64,000 nucleotides of DNA. Source: an archaeon (GTDB lineage Archaea > Nanobdellota > Nanobdellia > Woesearchaeales > GW2011-AR15). Shown piece by piece: positions 25,717-34,318 of this stretch. A program made the translations under genes and the position numbers. The first letter of the stretch is position 1; each line of letters begins with the position of its first letter. The notes beneath the pieces are model-generated. The model ran no database searches. It was not told the origin of the DNA and saw only the letters and a program-made list of their open reading frames with translations. The DNA lies in NCBI GenBank assembly GCA_018657065.1, contig JABHXU010000015.1, positions 52,191 through 116,190 of the forward strand, written 5' to 3'.

Positions 25717-26453
25717 TTTTGCACCGCAAACATTAAAGCATATTGTCTAAACTCAATTTTTTCAGATTCAGGATCTGTTATTACATAAATGTCTAATTTA
25801 TTAGGTAGAGGTATTATTGAAATCAACACATCTTGATTTAAAATAAAGGTATAATCATATCTATCAGGATATTCTTCAACTAAATCTATTGCTTTTTTTG
25901 TAACATTCATCATATGACCTAGTCTAACATTATTTACAATTGTAAAATTATTTATTTCACTTTTAAAATTACTAACTTCAATTTGAAAAGGCATATCTAA
26001 GTGAAGTTGAACTTTATTTTCATTAATTTCTGCATCTGAATCAATTAATTCATATGTATATCTATCACCAAATTTTGTTGCGTCATTAATACATTTTTCA
26101 ATATGATCTTCAAAATACAATTCAATTTGTCTTTCTAAAAGACTATTTTGTGGAACCTTACTATGGTCATTGTAGTAATAGGGTAAAGAATAGTTAGCTT
26201 CCTCAAAAATATCACTTGGTAAATTATAATATCCTCCTTGCCTTCCTAAAAAAAAAAGACCTTCTTTTAATATTGTCTCTCCACAAGCTTTAACTAATGA
26301 TTTAATTCTTAGTCTATCACTATGGATTGATGCATATCCAGAAGGAAGTGTTATATCAATATTGCTTCTCCTTAAAACCGAAACAGCACCAATGATTGTG
26401 ATTATCACCAAACCAATGATAATAAAAATAGTAATTTGCCCTTTTGATTTCAT
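25713..26453 (-). CDS. KGQIT-signal (class III, pilin-like) membrane protein
   Basis: A 246-residue protein that begins MKSKGQITIFIIIGLVIITI: a short basic stretch, Gly-Gln-Ile-Thr, then one hydrophobic helix, as in archaeal class III signal peptides cut by prepilin peptidase. The outer domain has Cys at CGETILKEG and KCIND, and a GGYYNLP segment. It is homologous to the protein at 46117-46992: both share KGQIT, a Cys-then-GGY block, a central C-[IV]-N, P-x-x-I-x-x-S, and end with FAVK/FAVQK. Its stop overlaps the ATG of the large JAMM-like protein, so the two probably act together. Confidence 0.8.
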   Translation of the reverse strand: MKSKGQITIFIIIGLVIITIIGAVSVLRRSNIDITLPSGYASIHSDRLRIKSLVKACGETILKEGLFFLGRQGGYYNLPSDIFEEANYSLPYYYNDHSKVPQNSLLERQIELYFEDHIEKCINDATKFGDRYTYELIDSDAEINENKVQLHLDMPFQIEVSNFKSEINNFTIVNNVRLGHMMNVTKKAIDLVEEYPDRYDYTFILNQDVLISIIPLPNKLDIYVITDPESEKIEFRQYALMFAVQK

Positions 26454-26536
26454 ATATTACTCTTTATTATATTTCATATAAATATTTTTCTTAACAAACC
26501 AAATAATTTTTATACTTTATTTCTTTATTTTTATTT

Positions 26537-27484
26537 ATGATAGAAGTTTACTACTTTGATAAAGCTAAAGATCAAATTAAAAAGTCATCAATTGATAATT
26601 TATCTAAAGAAATAAATTGGATTAGAGTTGTTGATTTAAATGAAGAAAAAATAAACATTTTATCTAAATATTTGGATATACCTAATGAAGAACTTAGAGA
26701 AACACTTGAAGAAGAAGAACGTCCTAAAATATCAGTAAAAAAATATTTAGAAATTATTTATAGAGCACCATATTATATTGATGATGAACTTGAAACACTT
26801 CCTATTTACTTTTATTTATTTCATGATAAAATTGTTACAATAGAAAAAAAACCATTGAAGATTATTGATTTAATTTCACAAAAAATGGAATTAAATAAAA
26901 CAAAATTTCTGTTTAAAAAAGGTCTTCCTTATTTTATTTATTATATAATTGATAAAATAAATGATGATTTTTTATCAAGGATAGATAAAATTGGCGCTAA
27001 AATGGATATTTATGAAAATTTTTCTAAAAAAGAAATGACTGTTAAAGATGTTGAGAAAATTTATGATCAAAGTGTTGCCTTAAGTTTTTTTAATCAGGCG
27101 TTACTTGCTAATTTAGAAGTATTAAACACTTTGAAAAAAGGATATTTTAGAGCAATTCCTAAAAAAGATAATTCACTTTTTGAAGAAGCATATTATGATG
27201 TTCTACAAATTATTGATACTGAGAAAATTCAAAGAGAATCTGTTGCAAATTTAATTAATGTTCATTCAATTATTACATCAACTAGGCTAAATGAATTTAT
27301 GAAACGATTGACAGTAATTGCACTAATTATGGCTGTCCCTACAATGCTCTCAGGATTATATGGTATGAATTTTATTCATATTCCTTTTAGAGATCATCCT
27401 TACGGGTTTTATATAACAACTGTAATGATTTTTATTTTTACATATAGTGTTTATTATTTTTTAACTAAAAGAGAATTACTATGA
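26537..27484 (+). CDS. corA: CorA-family divalent metal transporter
   Basis: A 315-residue Mg2+ (or Co2+/Ni2+) channel of the CorA family. The N-terminal alpha/beta cytoplasmic funnel contains the conserved acidic segment DVEKIYDQSV, followed by the long stalk helix. Two C-terminal membrane helices are at about residues 257-277 and 290-310. The selectivity motif is present as YGMNF between them, followed by the acidic/polar loop. TATA-like TTTTTATAC about 28 nt upstream suggests a leaderless mRNA. The following HAD gene overlaps by 4 nt. Confidence 0.95.
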   Translation: MIEVYYFDKAKDQIKKSSIDNLSKEINWIRVVDLNEEKINILSKYLDIPNEELRETLEEEERPKISVKKYLEIIYRAPYYIDDELETLPIYFYLFHDKIVTIEKKPLKIIDLISQKMELNKTKFLFKKGLPYFIYYIIDKINDDFLSRIDKIGAKMDIYENFSKKEMTVKDVEKIYDQSVALSFFNQALLANLEVLNTLKKGYFRAIPKKDNSLFEEAYYDVLQIIDTEKIQRESVANLINVHSIITSTRLNEFMKRLTVIALIMAVPTMLSGLYGMNFIHIPFRDHPYGFYITTVMIFIFTYSVYYFLTKRELL

Positions 27485-28056
27485 TAACTACATATTTGTT
27501 TGATTTAGATGACACAATTGTTGATTCAACAATTTATACAAGAATGTATCATAAATTAATTGATGAATTACTTAATAGTTTAAAAATATCAAAGATTGAA
27601 CTCCAACAAGCAATTACAAAACTAAAAAATGAAACAGGAGAACAAAAAATTGATACCTTTGATTTATGTAAAAGTTTAGGTGCAACAGATATTTATTACA
27701 AAGTTTTAGAACGACATATAAAACATACTTATACTTTAAAATATAAAGAAATACCTTCTATTTTTAAAAAAATTAAAGAATCAAATAAAATAATAGGAAT
27801 CGTTACACAATCACAGGTTAAAACAGCAGAACTTTTTTTAAAAAGATTTAGACTTTTTTCATATATTGATTTTATTCAGTCAGGAAAAAAAGAAAATTTA
27901 GTTTTTTGGATGAATTTAGAAAAAAAACATGATTTAAAAAAAGAAAATTGTTTGATGATTGATGATAGTGATGATGTTTTAGAAATTGCTAAGCGTGTAG
28001 GTTACAACATTTTAAATGTTAAAAATTTAGATGATTTAAGTAAGTTTGATTATTAA
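27481..28056 (+). CDS. HAD-superfamily hydrolase
   Basis: A 191-residue HAD phosphatase. Motif I is FDLDDTIVDS, with Asp nucleophile and general acid; motif II is the Thr in GIVTQS; motif III is the Lys in QSGKKEN; motif IV is MIDDSDDVLEIAKR. The helical cap between motifs I and II classes it with subfamily I enzymes such as pyrimidine 5'-nucleotidases or phosphoglycolate phosphatases. The substrate is unknown. The start overlaps the corA stop (ATGA). Confidence 0.9.
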   Translation: MITTYLFDLDDTIVDSTIYTRMYHKLIDELLNSLKISKIELQQAITKLKNETGEQKIDTFDLCKSLGATDIYYKVLERHIKHTYTLKYKEIPSIFKKIKESNKIIGIVTQSQVKTAELFLKRFRLFSYIDFIQSGKKENLVFWMNLEKKHDLKKENCLMIDDSDDVLEIAKRVGYNILNVKNLDDLSKFDY

Positions 28057-28083
28057 AAATTATTCCCTATTTTATTATTTTTT

Positions 28084-28119
28084 CTCAGTAAGATTAAATT
28101 ATTTTGCTAGCTTACTGAG
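28084..28119. promoter_or_regulatory. Inverted repeat upstream of the gat operon
   Basis: CTCAGTAAG (28084-28092) and CTTACTGAG (28111-28119) are perfect 9-base arms around an 18-base AT-rich spacer, followed by TTTTAAAC. It could end the corA-HAD transcript or regulate the gat operon. A second TATA-like AAATTATTTAAG (about 28152-28163) lies closer to gatC and is the more likely promoter, giving a leaderless transcript. Confidence 0.4.
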
Positions 28120-28186
28120 GATTTTAAACTTAAATGTGGACTTTTCTAAGTAAATTATTTAAGCGAAAGATTAATACAATATTACA

Positions 28187-28471
28187 ATGAAAATAGACAA
28201 AGAATTAATTACTCACGTTGCAAAAGTTTCTAGACTTAATTTAACAAAAAAAGAAACAGATGAATTTTTGCCACAATTAAAAGAAATATTAAATGCTTTT
28301 AGTGAAATCCAAGAAGTTGAGACTAAAAACACTAAACCAAGTTATCATAGTGTTGAATTAAAAAATGCACTCAGAGAGGACATTCCTGGAAAATGCTTAG
28401 ATGTTAAAACTGCTTTAAAAAATACTAAAAATAAAAAAGATAATTATTTTGTTGGACCCAGAGTGATATGA
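28187..28471 (+). CDS. gatC: Asp/Glu-tRNA amidotransferase subunit C
   Basis: The small scaffold subunit that wraps around GatA and stabilises GatCAB. The 94-residue protein has the normal layout: an N-terminal helix with VAKVSRLNLTKKETDEF, the second helix PQLKEILNAFSEIQEVET, then the extended tail ending with NYFVGPRVI. The first ATG follows a TATA-like sequence by about 25 nt. It is the first of six genes joined by 4-nt overlaps. Confidence 0.93.
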   Translation: MKIDKELITHVAKVSRLNLTKKETDEFLPQLKEILNAFSEIQEVETKNTKPSYHSVELKNALREDIPGKCLDVKTALKNTKNKKDNYFVGPRVI

Positions 28472-29193
28472 TTAGGATGGTAAAAAAAATCAAATATGAT
28501 TACATAAGTTTCTCAGTTAGAATTATTGTTATGTTGTTTGTTTTTGGAATGCTTTATAATGCTTATCAAGATCATTTAGATTTTAACGATAGATTAAAAA
28601 AAATCAATCCAGAATTTGAACCCAAAGGACTTGATTGGTTTTCAGTTTTTATTTTTGGAATTATGGGATTTCCAGCATTAGTTTTTATTATTGTAGATTT
28701 AAAAGATAGAAATTCAATTAAGAAAACAAATAGTTATTTGGATAAATTTTCTAAATCGCTTGGTTTTAGAAAGGAATTAAATACATTTCAACAAATACTT
28801 AAACCTAAAAAATACATGTTAAAAGGTCATTATAAAAGTTATGAAGTAACCTTGTCAGCTTTTGAAGGAAATGCAACTTACTTACCTGTTAAATTTTCAA
28901 AGTTTTATTTTATGATTATGATGAAGTCAGGTCAAGGATTTATTGAAACTATATCTTTATGGCAAGATGAAAAAGGAATTAATACAAAAAGAATTTATCA
29001 ATTAAAATCAGGTCAACAACCTTCTAAAGATAATGAAAAGGTATATGATTTTTCTGGTTTAAATCAATTACCAAAAAATTGCTCATTGCAATTTGCAAGA
29101 GATGGTTATATTATTTATACAGATGAGCTTGATATTTTTAAATTAAAAAATATATTGGAATTATCTACTGAATATGCTAAGAGGATAAAATGA
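28468..29193 (+). CDS. Membrane protein of unknown function within the gat operon
   Basis: A 241-residue protein with two membrane helices (about residues 15-32 and 50-72) and a soluble C-terminal domain of about 150 residues with alternating strands ([30 protein letters not shown]). I do not recognise the family. ATG overlaps the gatC stop (ATGA). A second ATG three codons later is also possible. It lies between gatC and a cyclophilin gene in a fully overlapping operon. Confidence 0.7.
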   Translation: MIRMVKKIKYDYISFSVRIIVMLFVFGMLYNAYQDHLDFNDRLKKINPEFEPKGLDWFSVFIFGIMGFPALVFIIVDLKDRNSIKKTNSYLDKFSKSLGFRKELNTFQQILKPKKYMLKGHYKSYEVTLSAFEGNATYLPVKFSKFYFMIMMKSGQGFIETISLWQDEKGINTKRIYQLKSGQQPSKDNEKVYDFSGLNQLPKNCSLQFARDGYIIYTDELDIFKLKNILELSTEYAKRIK

Positions 29194-29786
29194 AAAAAAA
29201 GAAAATAGATAAAGGAAAAATAATCGCTATAGGAATATTGACTATTGCATTTATATATTTTTTAGTATCATTTTTAAATAATGTTATGGGTGATAAAATG
29301 AAAACAGTTGTTATGCAAACAAATAAAGGAGAAATTGAAATAGAACTATATGAGGATAAAGCACCAATCTCAGTTGAGAATTTTTTATTGTACGTTGAAT
29401 CTGGATTTTTTGAAGGAACAATTTTTCATCGAGTAATACCTGGATTTATGGTTCAATGTGGTGGATTTACTGAAGGTTTAGATAAAAAAGAAACTAGAGA
29501 ACCAATAAAAAATGAAGCAGATAATGGTTTAAAAAATGAAAAATATACTTTAGCTATGGCTAGAACAAGTGAAGTTGATAGTGCAACATCTCAATTTTTT
29601 ATTAACACAGCAAATAATGATTTTTTGGATAATGGAATTAGAGATTTTGGATACGCAGTATTTGGAAAAGTAGTATCTGGACAAGGAATTGTTGATGAAA
29701 TAGAAAACGTGAAAACTACAACAAAAGGACCATATCAAAATGTTCCAGTAGAACCTATATTAATTACAAAAGTGTTTGTTAAATGA
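29190..29786 (+). CDS. Membrane-anchored cyclophilin-type peptidyl-prolyl isomerase
   Basis: A 198-residue cyclophilin. Residues 10-30 form an N-terminal signal anchor ([19 protein letters not shown]), and the catalytic domain runs from about residue 36. Catalytic and binding residues are visible in [16 protein letters not shown] (Arg, Phe, Met, Gln) and [14 protein letters not shown]. The anchor suggests it acts on the outer side of the membrane, on secreted proteins, of which this genome has many; the orientation is inferred. It overlaps neighbours by 4 nt on both sides. Confidence 0.94.
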   Translation: MKKKKIDKGKIIAIGILTIAFIYFLVSFLNNVMGDKMKTVVMQTNKGEIEIELYEDKAPISVENFLLYVESGFFEGTIFHRVIPGFMVQCGGFTEGLDKKETREPIKNEADNGLKNEKYTLAMARTSEVDSATSQFFINTANNDFLDNGIRDFGYAVFGKVVSGQGIVDEIENVKTTTKGPYQNVPVEPILITKVFVK

Positions 29787-31153
29787 ATAGCATAGATTAT
29801 ATTAAACTCGCAAAAAAAGGAGAGATTGATGTAATTAAGAATACAAAAGAAACAATAAATGAAATTAAAAAAATTGACAAAGACTATAATTATTTTTTAA
29901 TCTTAGATGATAAATTAGATAAAAAAACTACAAAATTGAAAAAAGGAAAGTTATATGGTTTACCAATTTCAATTAAAGATTGTCTATGTGTTAAAGACAT
30001 GGAAAGTAAAGCAGGTTCTAAAATATTAGAAGGATATGATCCTGTATTTGATTCTACTGTTGTAAAAAAAATTAGAGATGAAGGTGGACTAATTGCAGGT
30101 AAAACCTCTCAAGATGTGTTTGGTTTTGGTTCATTTAATACTAATGTAGGAATTGGATACAAAATTCCAAAAAATCCTTTTGATAAAAATAGAGCTACAG
30201 GAGGTAGTAGTGGTGGGGCTGCAGGAATAACTCAAAAATTAAGTAAACCTCATATTGCGATTTCTGAAAGTACAGGAGGAAGTATTGCTTGTCCTGCATC
30301 ATATTGTGGTGTGTATGGTTTTACACCAACATATGGATTAGTTTCAAGATACGGACTTTTAGATTATGCAAACAGTATGGATAAGATTGGAATTATGGCA
30401 AAAGATATTGAAGATGTTGCTTTGATGCTTCAAGTTATTGCAGGTCATGATGATAAAGATTCTACTTCCTCTAATGTAAAAATTCATAATTATACAAAAC
30501 AAGAAAAAAGTAAATTTAAAGTTGCAGTAATTAAAGAATCAATTGGAAAGGGAGTAGAAAAAGAAGTTATTGATAATCTTAAAGAGAAATTAGGAGATAT
30601 AAAATATGATCTTGTATCACTTCCTCTTACTTTTAAATATAGTATTCAAACATATTATCTAATTTCAATGTCAGAAGCATCAACTAATTTAGCAAAATTA
30701 TGTGGTATGAGATATGGGCAACATGGTAAGTTAGAGGAAGAGTTTAATGAATATTTTTCAAAAGTTAGAAGTAAGTATTTTTCCAAAGAAGCTAAAAGAA
30801 GGATAATTCTAGGAACCTTTGCAAGAATGTCAGGATATAGAGATGCATTTTATATAAAAGCGTTGAAAGTTAGAACAAAAATTATTGAAGAGTATAAAAA
30901 ATTATTTTCAAAATATGATTTACTTGTCACACCAACAATGCCTAACATAGCTCCTAAATTTTCTGAAATAAATAAAATGACTCCACTTCAAAATTATATG
31001 ATGGATATAATGACTGCAGGACCAAATTTAGCAGGCTTTCCACATTTATCAATACCTTCTGGTTTTTCTAATGAAATGCCAACAGGATTAATGATTGTTG
31101 CGAATCATTTTAATGAAAAAAATATGATTGATTTTGCGAGAGAAATAAAATGA
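29783..31153 (+). CDS. gatA: Asp/Glu-tRNA amidotransferase subunit A (amidase)
   Basis: Amidase subunit that frees ammonia from glutamine for transamidation. The Ser-cisSer-Lys triad is seen: Lys in PISIKDCLC, Ser in GGSSGGAAG and Ser in [16 protein letters not shown]. The core runs [16 protein letters not shown] to the C-terminal [13 protein letters not shown]. Its 456 residues are slightly shorter than the usual 470-490. It overlaps the cyclophilin gene and the patatin gene by 4 nt each. Confidence 0.96.
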   Translation: MNSIDYIKLAKKGEIDVIKNTKETINEIKKIDKDYNYFLILDDKLDKKTTKLKKGKLYGLPISIKDCLCVKDMESKAGSKILEGYDPVFDSTVVKKIRDEGGLIAGKTSQDVFGFGSFNTNVGIGYKIPKNPFDKNRATGGSSGGAAGITQKLSKPHIAISESTGGSIACPASYCGVYGFTPTYGLVSRYGLLDYANSMDKIGIMAKDIEDVALMLQVIAGHDDKDSTSSNVKIHNYTKQEKSKFKVAVIKESIGKGVEKEVIDNLKEKLGDIKYDLVSLPLTFKYSIQTYYLISMSEASTNLAKLCGMRYGQHGKLEEEFNEYFSKVRSKYFSKEAKRRIILGTFARMSGYRDAFYIKALKVRTKIIEEYKKLFSKYDLLVTPTMPNIAPKFSEINKMTPLQNYMMDIMTAGPNLAGFPHLSIPSGFSNEMPTGLMIVANHFNEKNMIDFAREIK

Positions 31154-31938
31154 AACATGTTGGACTAGCACTAGGAAGTGGAGGAGCAAGAGGTTATGCA
31201 CATATAGGTGTAATAAAAATTTTACAAAAAAATAAAATTCCTATTGACTATGTGTCTGGAACAAGTATGGGCGCTGTTATTGGTGCATTTTATGCTTTAA
31301 ATTTGGATGTAGAAAAAATTGAAAAAGTAAGTCTTGAATTTCGAAAACTAGATATTTTAAAAAATCTAGTTGATATAAATAAACCTCACGAGTCTTTGTT
31401 AAAAGGGAAAAGAATTAGAAAATTTCTTGAAAAATATTTTGGTGATAAAACTTTTGATGATACAAAAATACCTTTATTAATCGGTGCTACAAATTTAGCA
31501 GATGGTTCACAAGTTATTTTTAATAAGGGAAAAATTGTAGATGCAGTCATAGCTTCAGCATCAATTCCTGGAATACTTCCTCCATTTGAATACAAGAATA
31601 ATCTTCTGATTGATGGAGGAGTTGCAGAAGGCTTGCCTGTTAGACTTGTTAAAAAAATGGGAGCAAAAATTGTAATTGGTGTTGATTTATATTCAGTTCC
31701 AGATTCAAAAGTAAAAAATAATCAAGCCTTTCATGTTTTAGAAAGAACTTATAATTTGCTTTTGTCAAAGCTTTCAGTTTATCAAGAATCTGAGTATAAT
31801 GGTAAGATTGTAGTTTTAAGGCCAGATACAGGTAAAGGATTTCAAATGTTTTCATTTGATAAAGCAGAACAAAATATAAAAATTGGCGAAGAAGAAGCAA
31901 AGAAACATCTAAAGGAAATTAAGGCGATGTTAAAATGA
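31150..31938 (+). CDS. Patatin-like phospholipase (RssA/NTE family)
   Basis: A 262-residue serine hydrolase with the Ser-Asp dyad. The oxyanion loop is GSGGARGYAHIGV, the nucleophile elbow is SGTSMGAVIG (G-x-S-x-G) and the dyad Asp is in LLIDGGVAEGLPV. It has no signal peptide, so it probably works on membrane lipids from the cytoplasm. It stands between gatA and gatB with 4-nt overlaps. A lipid hydrolase has no known link with tRNA amidation; the arrangement may only reflect genome compaction. Confidence 0.93.
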   Translation: MKHVGLALGSGGARGYAHIGVIKILQKNKIPIDYVSGTSMGAVIGAFYALNLDVEKIEKVSLEFRKLDILKNLVDINKPHESLLKGKRIRKFLEKYFGDKTFDDTKIPLLIGATNLADGSQVIFNKGKIVDAVIASASIPGILPPFEYKNNLLIDGGVAEGLPVRLVKKMGAKIVIGVDLYSVPDSKVKNNQAFHVLERTYNLLLSKLSVYQESEYNGKIVVLRPDTGKGFQMFSFDKAEQNIKIGEEEAKKHLKEIKAMLK

Positions 31939-33329
31939 GTTTTAAGAGTGAAGTGGTAATTGGACTCGAAATTCATGTTGAGTTAAATACAAAAACAAAA
32001 TTGTTTTGTTCTTGTCCTACTCAAGGTAAAGAAGAGCCAAATACAAGAACGTGTGAAATTTGTTTAGGACATCCTGGAAGTAAACCTAGAGTTAACAAAA
32101 AGGCAATTCTTTTTTCAGTAAAGTTAGCAAAAGCTTTGAATTGTAAATTAGCAAATCAAATTATTTTTTCTAGAAAAAATTATTTTTATCCAGATATGTC
32201 AAAAAATTATCAAATAACTCAATATGAAACACCTTTAGGTGAAAATGGATTTATTTTACTTTCTGATAAAAAAGTAGGAATAACAAGAGTTCATATTGAA
32301 GAAGATCCTGCAGCACTTGTTCATCCAGGGGGTATAGGGAAAGCTAAACAAGTATTTGTTGATTATAATCGATCTGGGAACCCTCTTTGTGAAGTTGTAA
32401 CTGAACCAGAAATTAATAATCCTAAAGAAGCAAGAGATTTTATGAAATCTCTTATAACAATTTTACAGTATCTAAATATTTTTGATCCAGATATTAATTT
32501 AATTAAGGCTGACGCAAATGTTTCAATTAAAGAATCAGGTTATAAAAGAGCTGAAATAAAAAATATTTCAGGATTTAAAGAAATACAAAGAGCTCTTGAA
32601 TATGAAATATTAAGACAAAAACAAGCTGTTCAAGATGGAGTTTTATTAAAACAAGAAACTAGAGCTTGGGATGCTAAAAAAGGAGTAACTCAATTGCTTA
32701 GAACAAAAGAAACAGAAGATGATTATGGTTATATTTTTGATCCAGATTTGGTTCCTATTGATGTAGATTTATTTAAAGTTAAGGTTCCTGAATTACCTGT
32801 TGATAAACAAAAAAGATACATTAAGGAATATAAAATAAGTAAAGAAGATGCATTTGTTTTAACAAATGAATTTAATTTAACAAATATTTTTGAAAAAGCT
32901 ATAAAAAAAGTAGATTCAATTCTTGCTTCAAAATGGATTAGAAGAGAACTGGTCAGGGTATTAAATTATAACAATATAGAAGTAACTGAAATGAAATTAG
33001 ATATTGAAGAATTTATTTCACTATTAGATTTACTTCAAAATAAAAAAATTACAGATAAAGTAGCTCAAAAAATTCTAGAAGAATTAGCTGTGAAAAAAAT
33101 TAGTGTTAAAAAATATATTAAAGAAAATAAACTTGAAGCAGTATCTGATTCAGGATTAATTGAAAAATTATGTAAAGAAGCAATTAATGAAAACTCTAAA
33201 GCAGTAGAAGATTATAAATCAGGAAATGAAAATTCATTAAATTTTTTACTTGGACAAGTTATGAGAAAATCTAAAGGAAAAGCTAATCCTAAAGAAATAA
33301 AAGAAAAATTAAAAAAATTATTGGATTAA
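31935..33329 (+). CDS. gatB: Asp/Glu-tRNA amidotransferase subunit B
   Basis: Kinase/transamidase subunit that activates the tRNA-bound Asp or Glu and accepts ammonia from GatA. The N-terminus VIGLEIHVELNTKTKLFCSC with CEICLGHPGSKP carries the four-Cys zinc site. HIEEDPAALVHPGG and DYNRSGNPLCEVVTEPE are the cradle-domain signatures. The C-terminal YqeY-like helical domain ends GQVMRKSKGKANPKEIKEKL. Its 464 residues are normal. Its 3' end overlaps a convergent hypothetical gene by 4 nt. Confidence 0.97.
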   Translation: MSFKSEVVIGLEIHVELNTKTKLFCSCPTQGKEEPNTRTCEICLGHPGSKPRVNKKAILFSVKLAKALNCKLANQIIFSRKNYFYPDMSKNYQITQYETPLGENGFILLSDKKVGITRVHIEEDPAALVHPGGIGKAKQVFVDYNRSGNPLCEVVTEPEINNPKEARDFMKSLITILQYLNIFDPDINLIKADANVSIKESGYKRAEIKNISGFKEIQRALEYEILRQKQAVQDGVLLKQETRAWDAKKGVTQLLRTKETEDDYGYIFDPDLVPIDVDLFKVKVPELPVDKQKRYIKEYKISKEDAFVLTNEFNLTNIFEKAIKKVDSILASKWIRRELVRVLNYNNIEVTEMKLDIEEFISLLDLLQNKKITDKVAQKILEELAVKKISVKKYIKENKLEAVSDSGLIEKLCKEAINENSKAVEDYKSGNENSLNFLLGQVMRKSKGKANPKEIKEKLKKLLD

Positions 33330-34090
33330 CGATTTTTGTATCTTCTAATGTTTCCAATATTCTCTCCATTATCATTTTTAAGATGTGTGGGTCCATGTTC
33401 TAAAGCGTGGCAACTCATTTTTTCTAGAACTTCTAGAGCTTTTGGAGAAACATATTTTCCAGATGTTGAGATTCTATAGTTTTCATGTTTAAAGACTAGA
33501 CCAATATTTCCCTTAAGGTTACCTCCATTTTGCCATGCACCTGGAAATGTTACAAGTTCAGTTTGGTCAATCATATCTTCTAATTCAAGAATCATTTTAC
33601 TTGGATCCTTAGAGAATTTTTTAGTTGTCCAGTATAAATCAACATCATTAACTCCAGTTTTATTTGATCTGTGTAAAATTCTTTCTTTTGGTACGCTCAC
33701 CATGCTTTTTAAATCTGTAAATTCTGAAATTGGATCCCATGAGTTATTATACCAAGTTAATTCATCATTCCATGGAGAAGCAACATAAATATCTCCTTGA
33801 TGCAATCTCATAACTAAATCAAAATCAACTTCAGAAGGTTTTGTAGCGACAGGTGATAGGGTTGGAAAAGCAATGGTAGTATAAGGTCCAGGAAGTTTTA
33901 ATTCAGGATCGTAAGCTAAACCTAATTCATTCACTTTTACAATGTCTGTTTTATTTACTGAATCACCAATTAGTAAAGTTAGACTTTCTTTTGATAATCC
34001 CTTTGGAATGGGAATTCTTCGTCTTATAATTCTATCTTTGTCCGTCTTTTTTTTTGTCAAATAGTCCGCATATATTTCTAGATATTCCAT
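33326..34090 (-). CDS. Hypothetical protein, 254 residues
   Basis: A soluble protein with no signal peptide. The N-terminus is basic (KKKTDKDRIIRRRIPIPKG). Two Trp-rich segments (VASPWNDELTWYNNSW, TFPGAWQNGGNL) and an HALEHGPTH segment near the end stand out. I do not recognise a family; the clustered His could bind metal or be catalytic. AGGTGTAGT before the ATG is a possible ribosome-binding site. It is a single gene, convergent with gatB. Confidence 0.65.
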   Translation of the reverse strand: MEYLEIYADYLTKKKTDKDRIIRRRIPIPKGLSKESLTLLIGDSVNKTDIVKVNELGLAYDPELKLPGPYTTIAFPTLSPVATKPSEVDFDLVMRLHQGDIYVASPWNDELTWYNNSWDPISEFTDLKSMVSVPKERILHRSNKTGVNDVDLYWTTKKFSKDPSKMILELEDMIDQTELVTFPGAWQNGGNLKGNIGLVFKHENYRISTSGKYVSPKALEVLEKMSCHALEHGPTHLKNDNGENIGNIRRYKNR

Positions 34091-34207
34091 TTTACTACAC
34101 CTTTTTGTATAGCCCAGACTCTACTTGTTTATTCTGAAAAGACAACTTAAAATTGAAGTCTTTTCAATCAAATAATAAAAAGCAGAATTAAGGCTAGATA
34201 GCTAAAG

Positions 34208-34235
34208 CTAATAACAAAACTTATTGAGTTATTAG
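34208..34235. promoter_or_regulatory. Inverted repeat in the spacer before alaX
   Basis: CTAATAAC (34208-34215) and GTTATTAG (34228-34235) are perfect 8-base arms around 12 bases, followed by TTTTT. It could be a terminator for a transcript from the left or an operator between the two divergent genes. The alaX TATA box is further right, TTTTTATATT at about 34286-34295, 24-33 nt before the ATG. Confidence 0.35.
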
Positions 34236-34318
34236 TTTTTAGCATCTGATGAGTTATGTTTTCTTAATATTTAAAAGTTTGCATTATGTTTTTATATTAG
34301 AGAATCATCCACTTTCAA

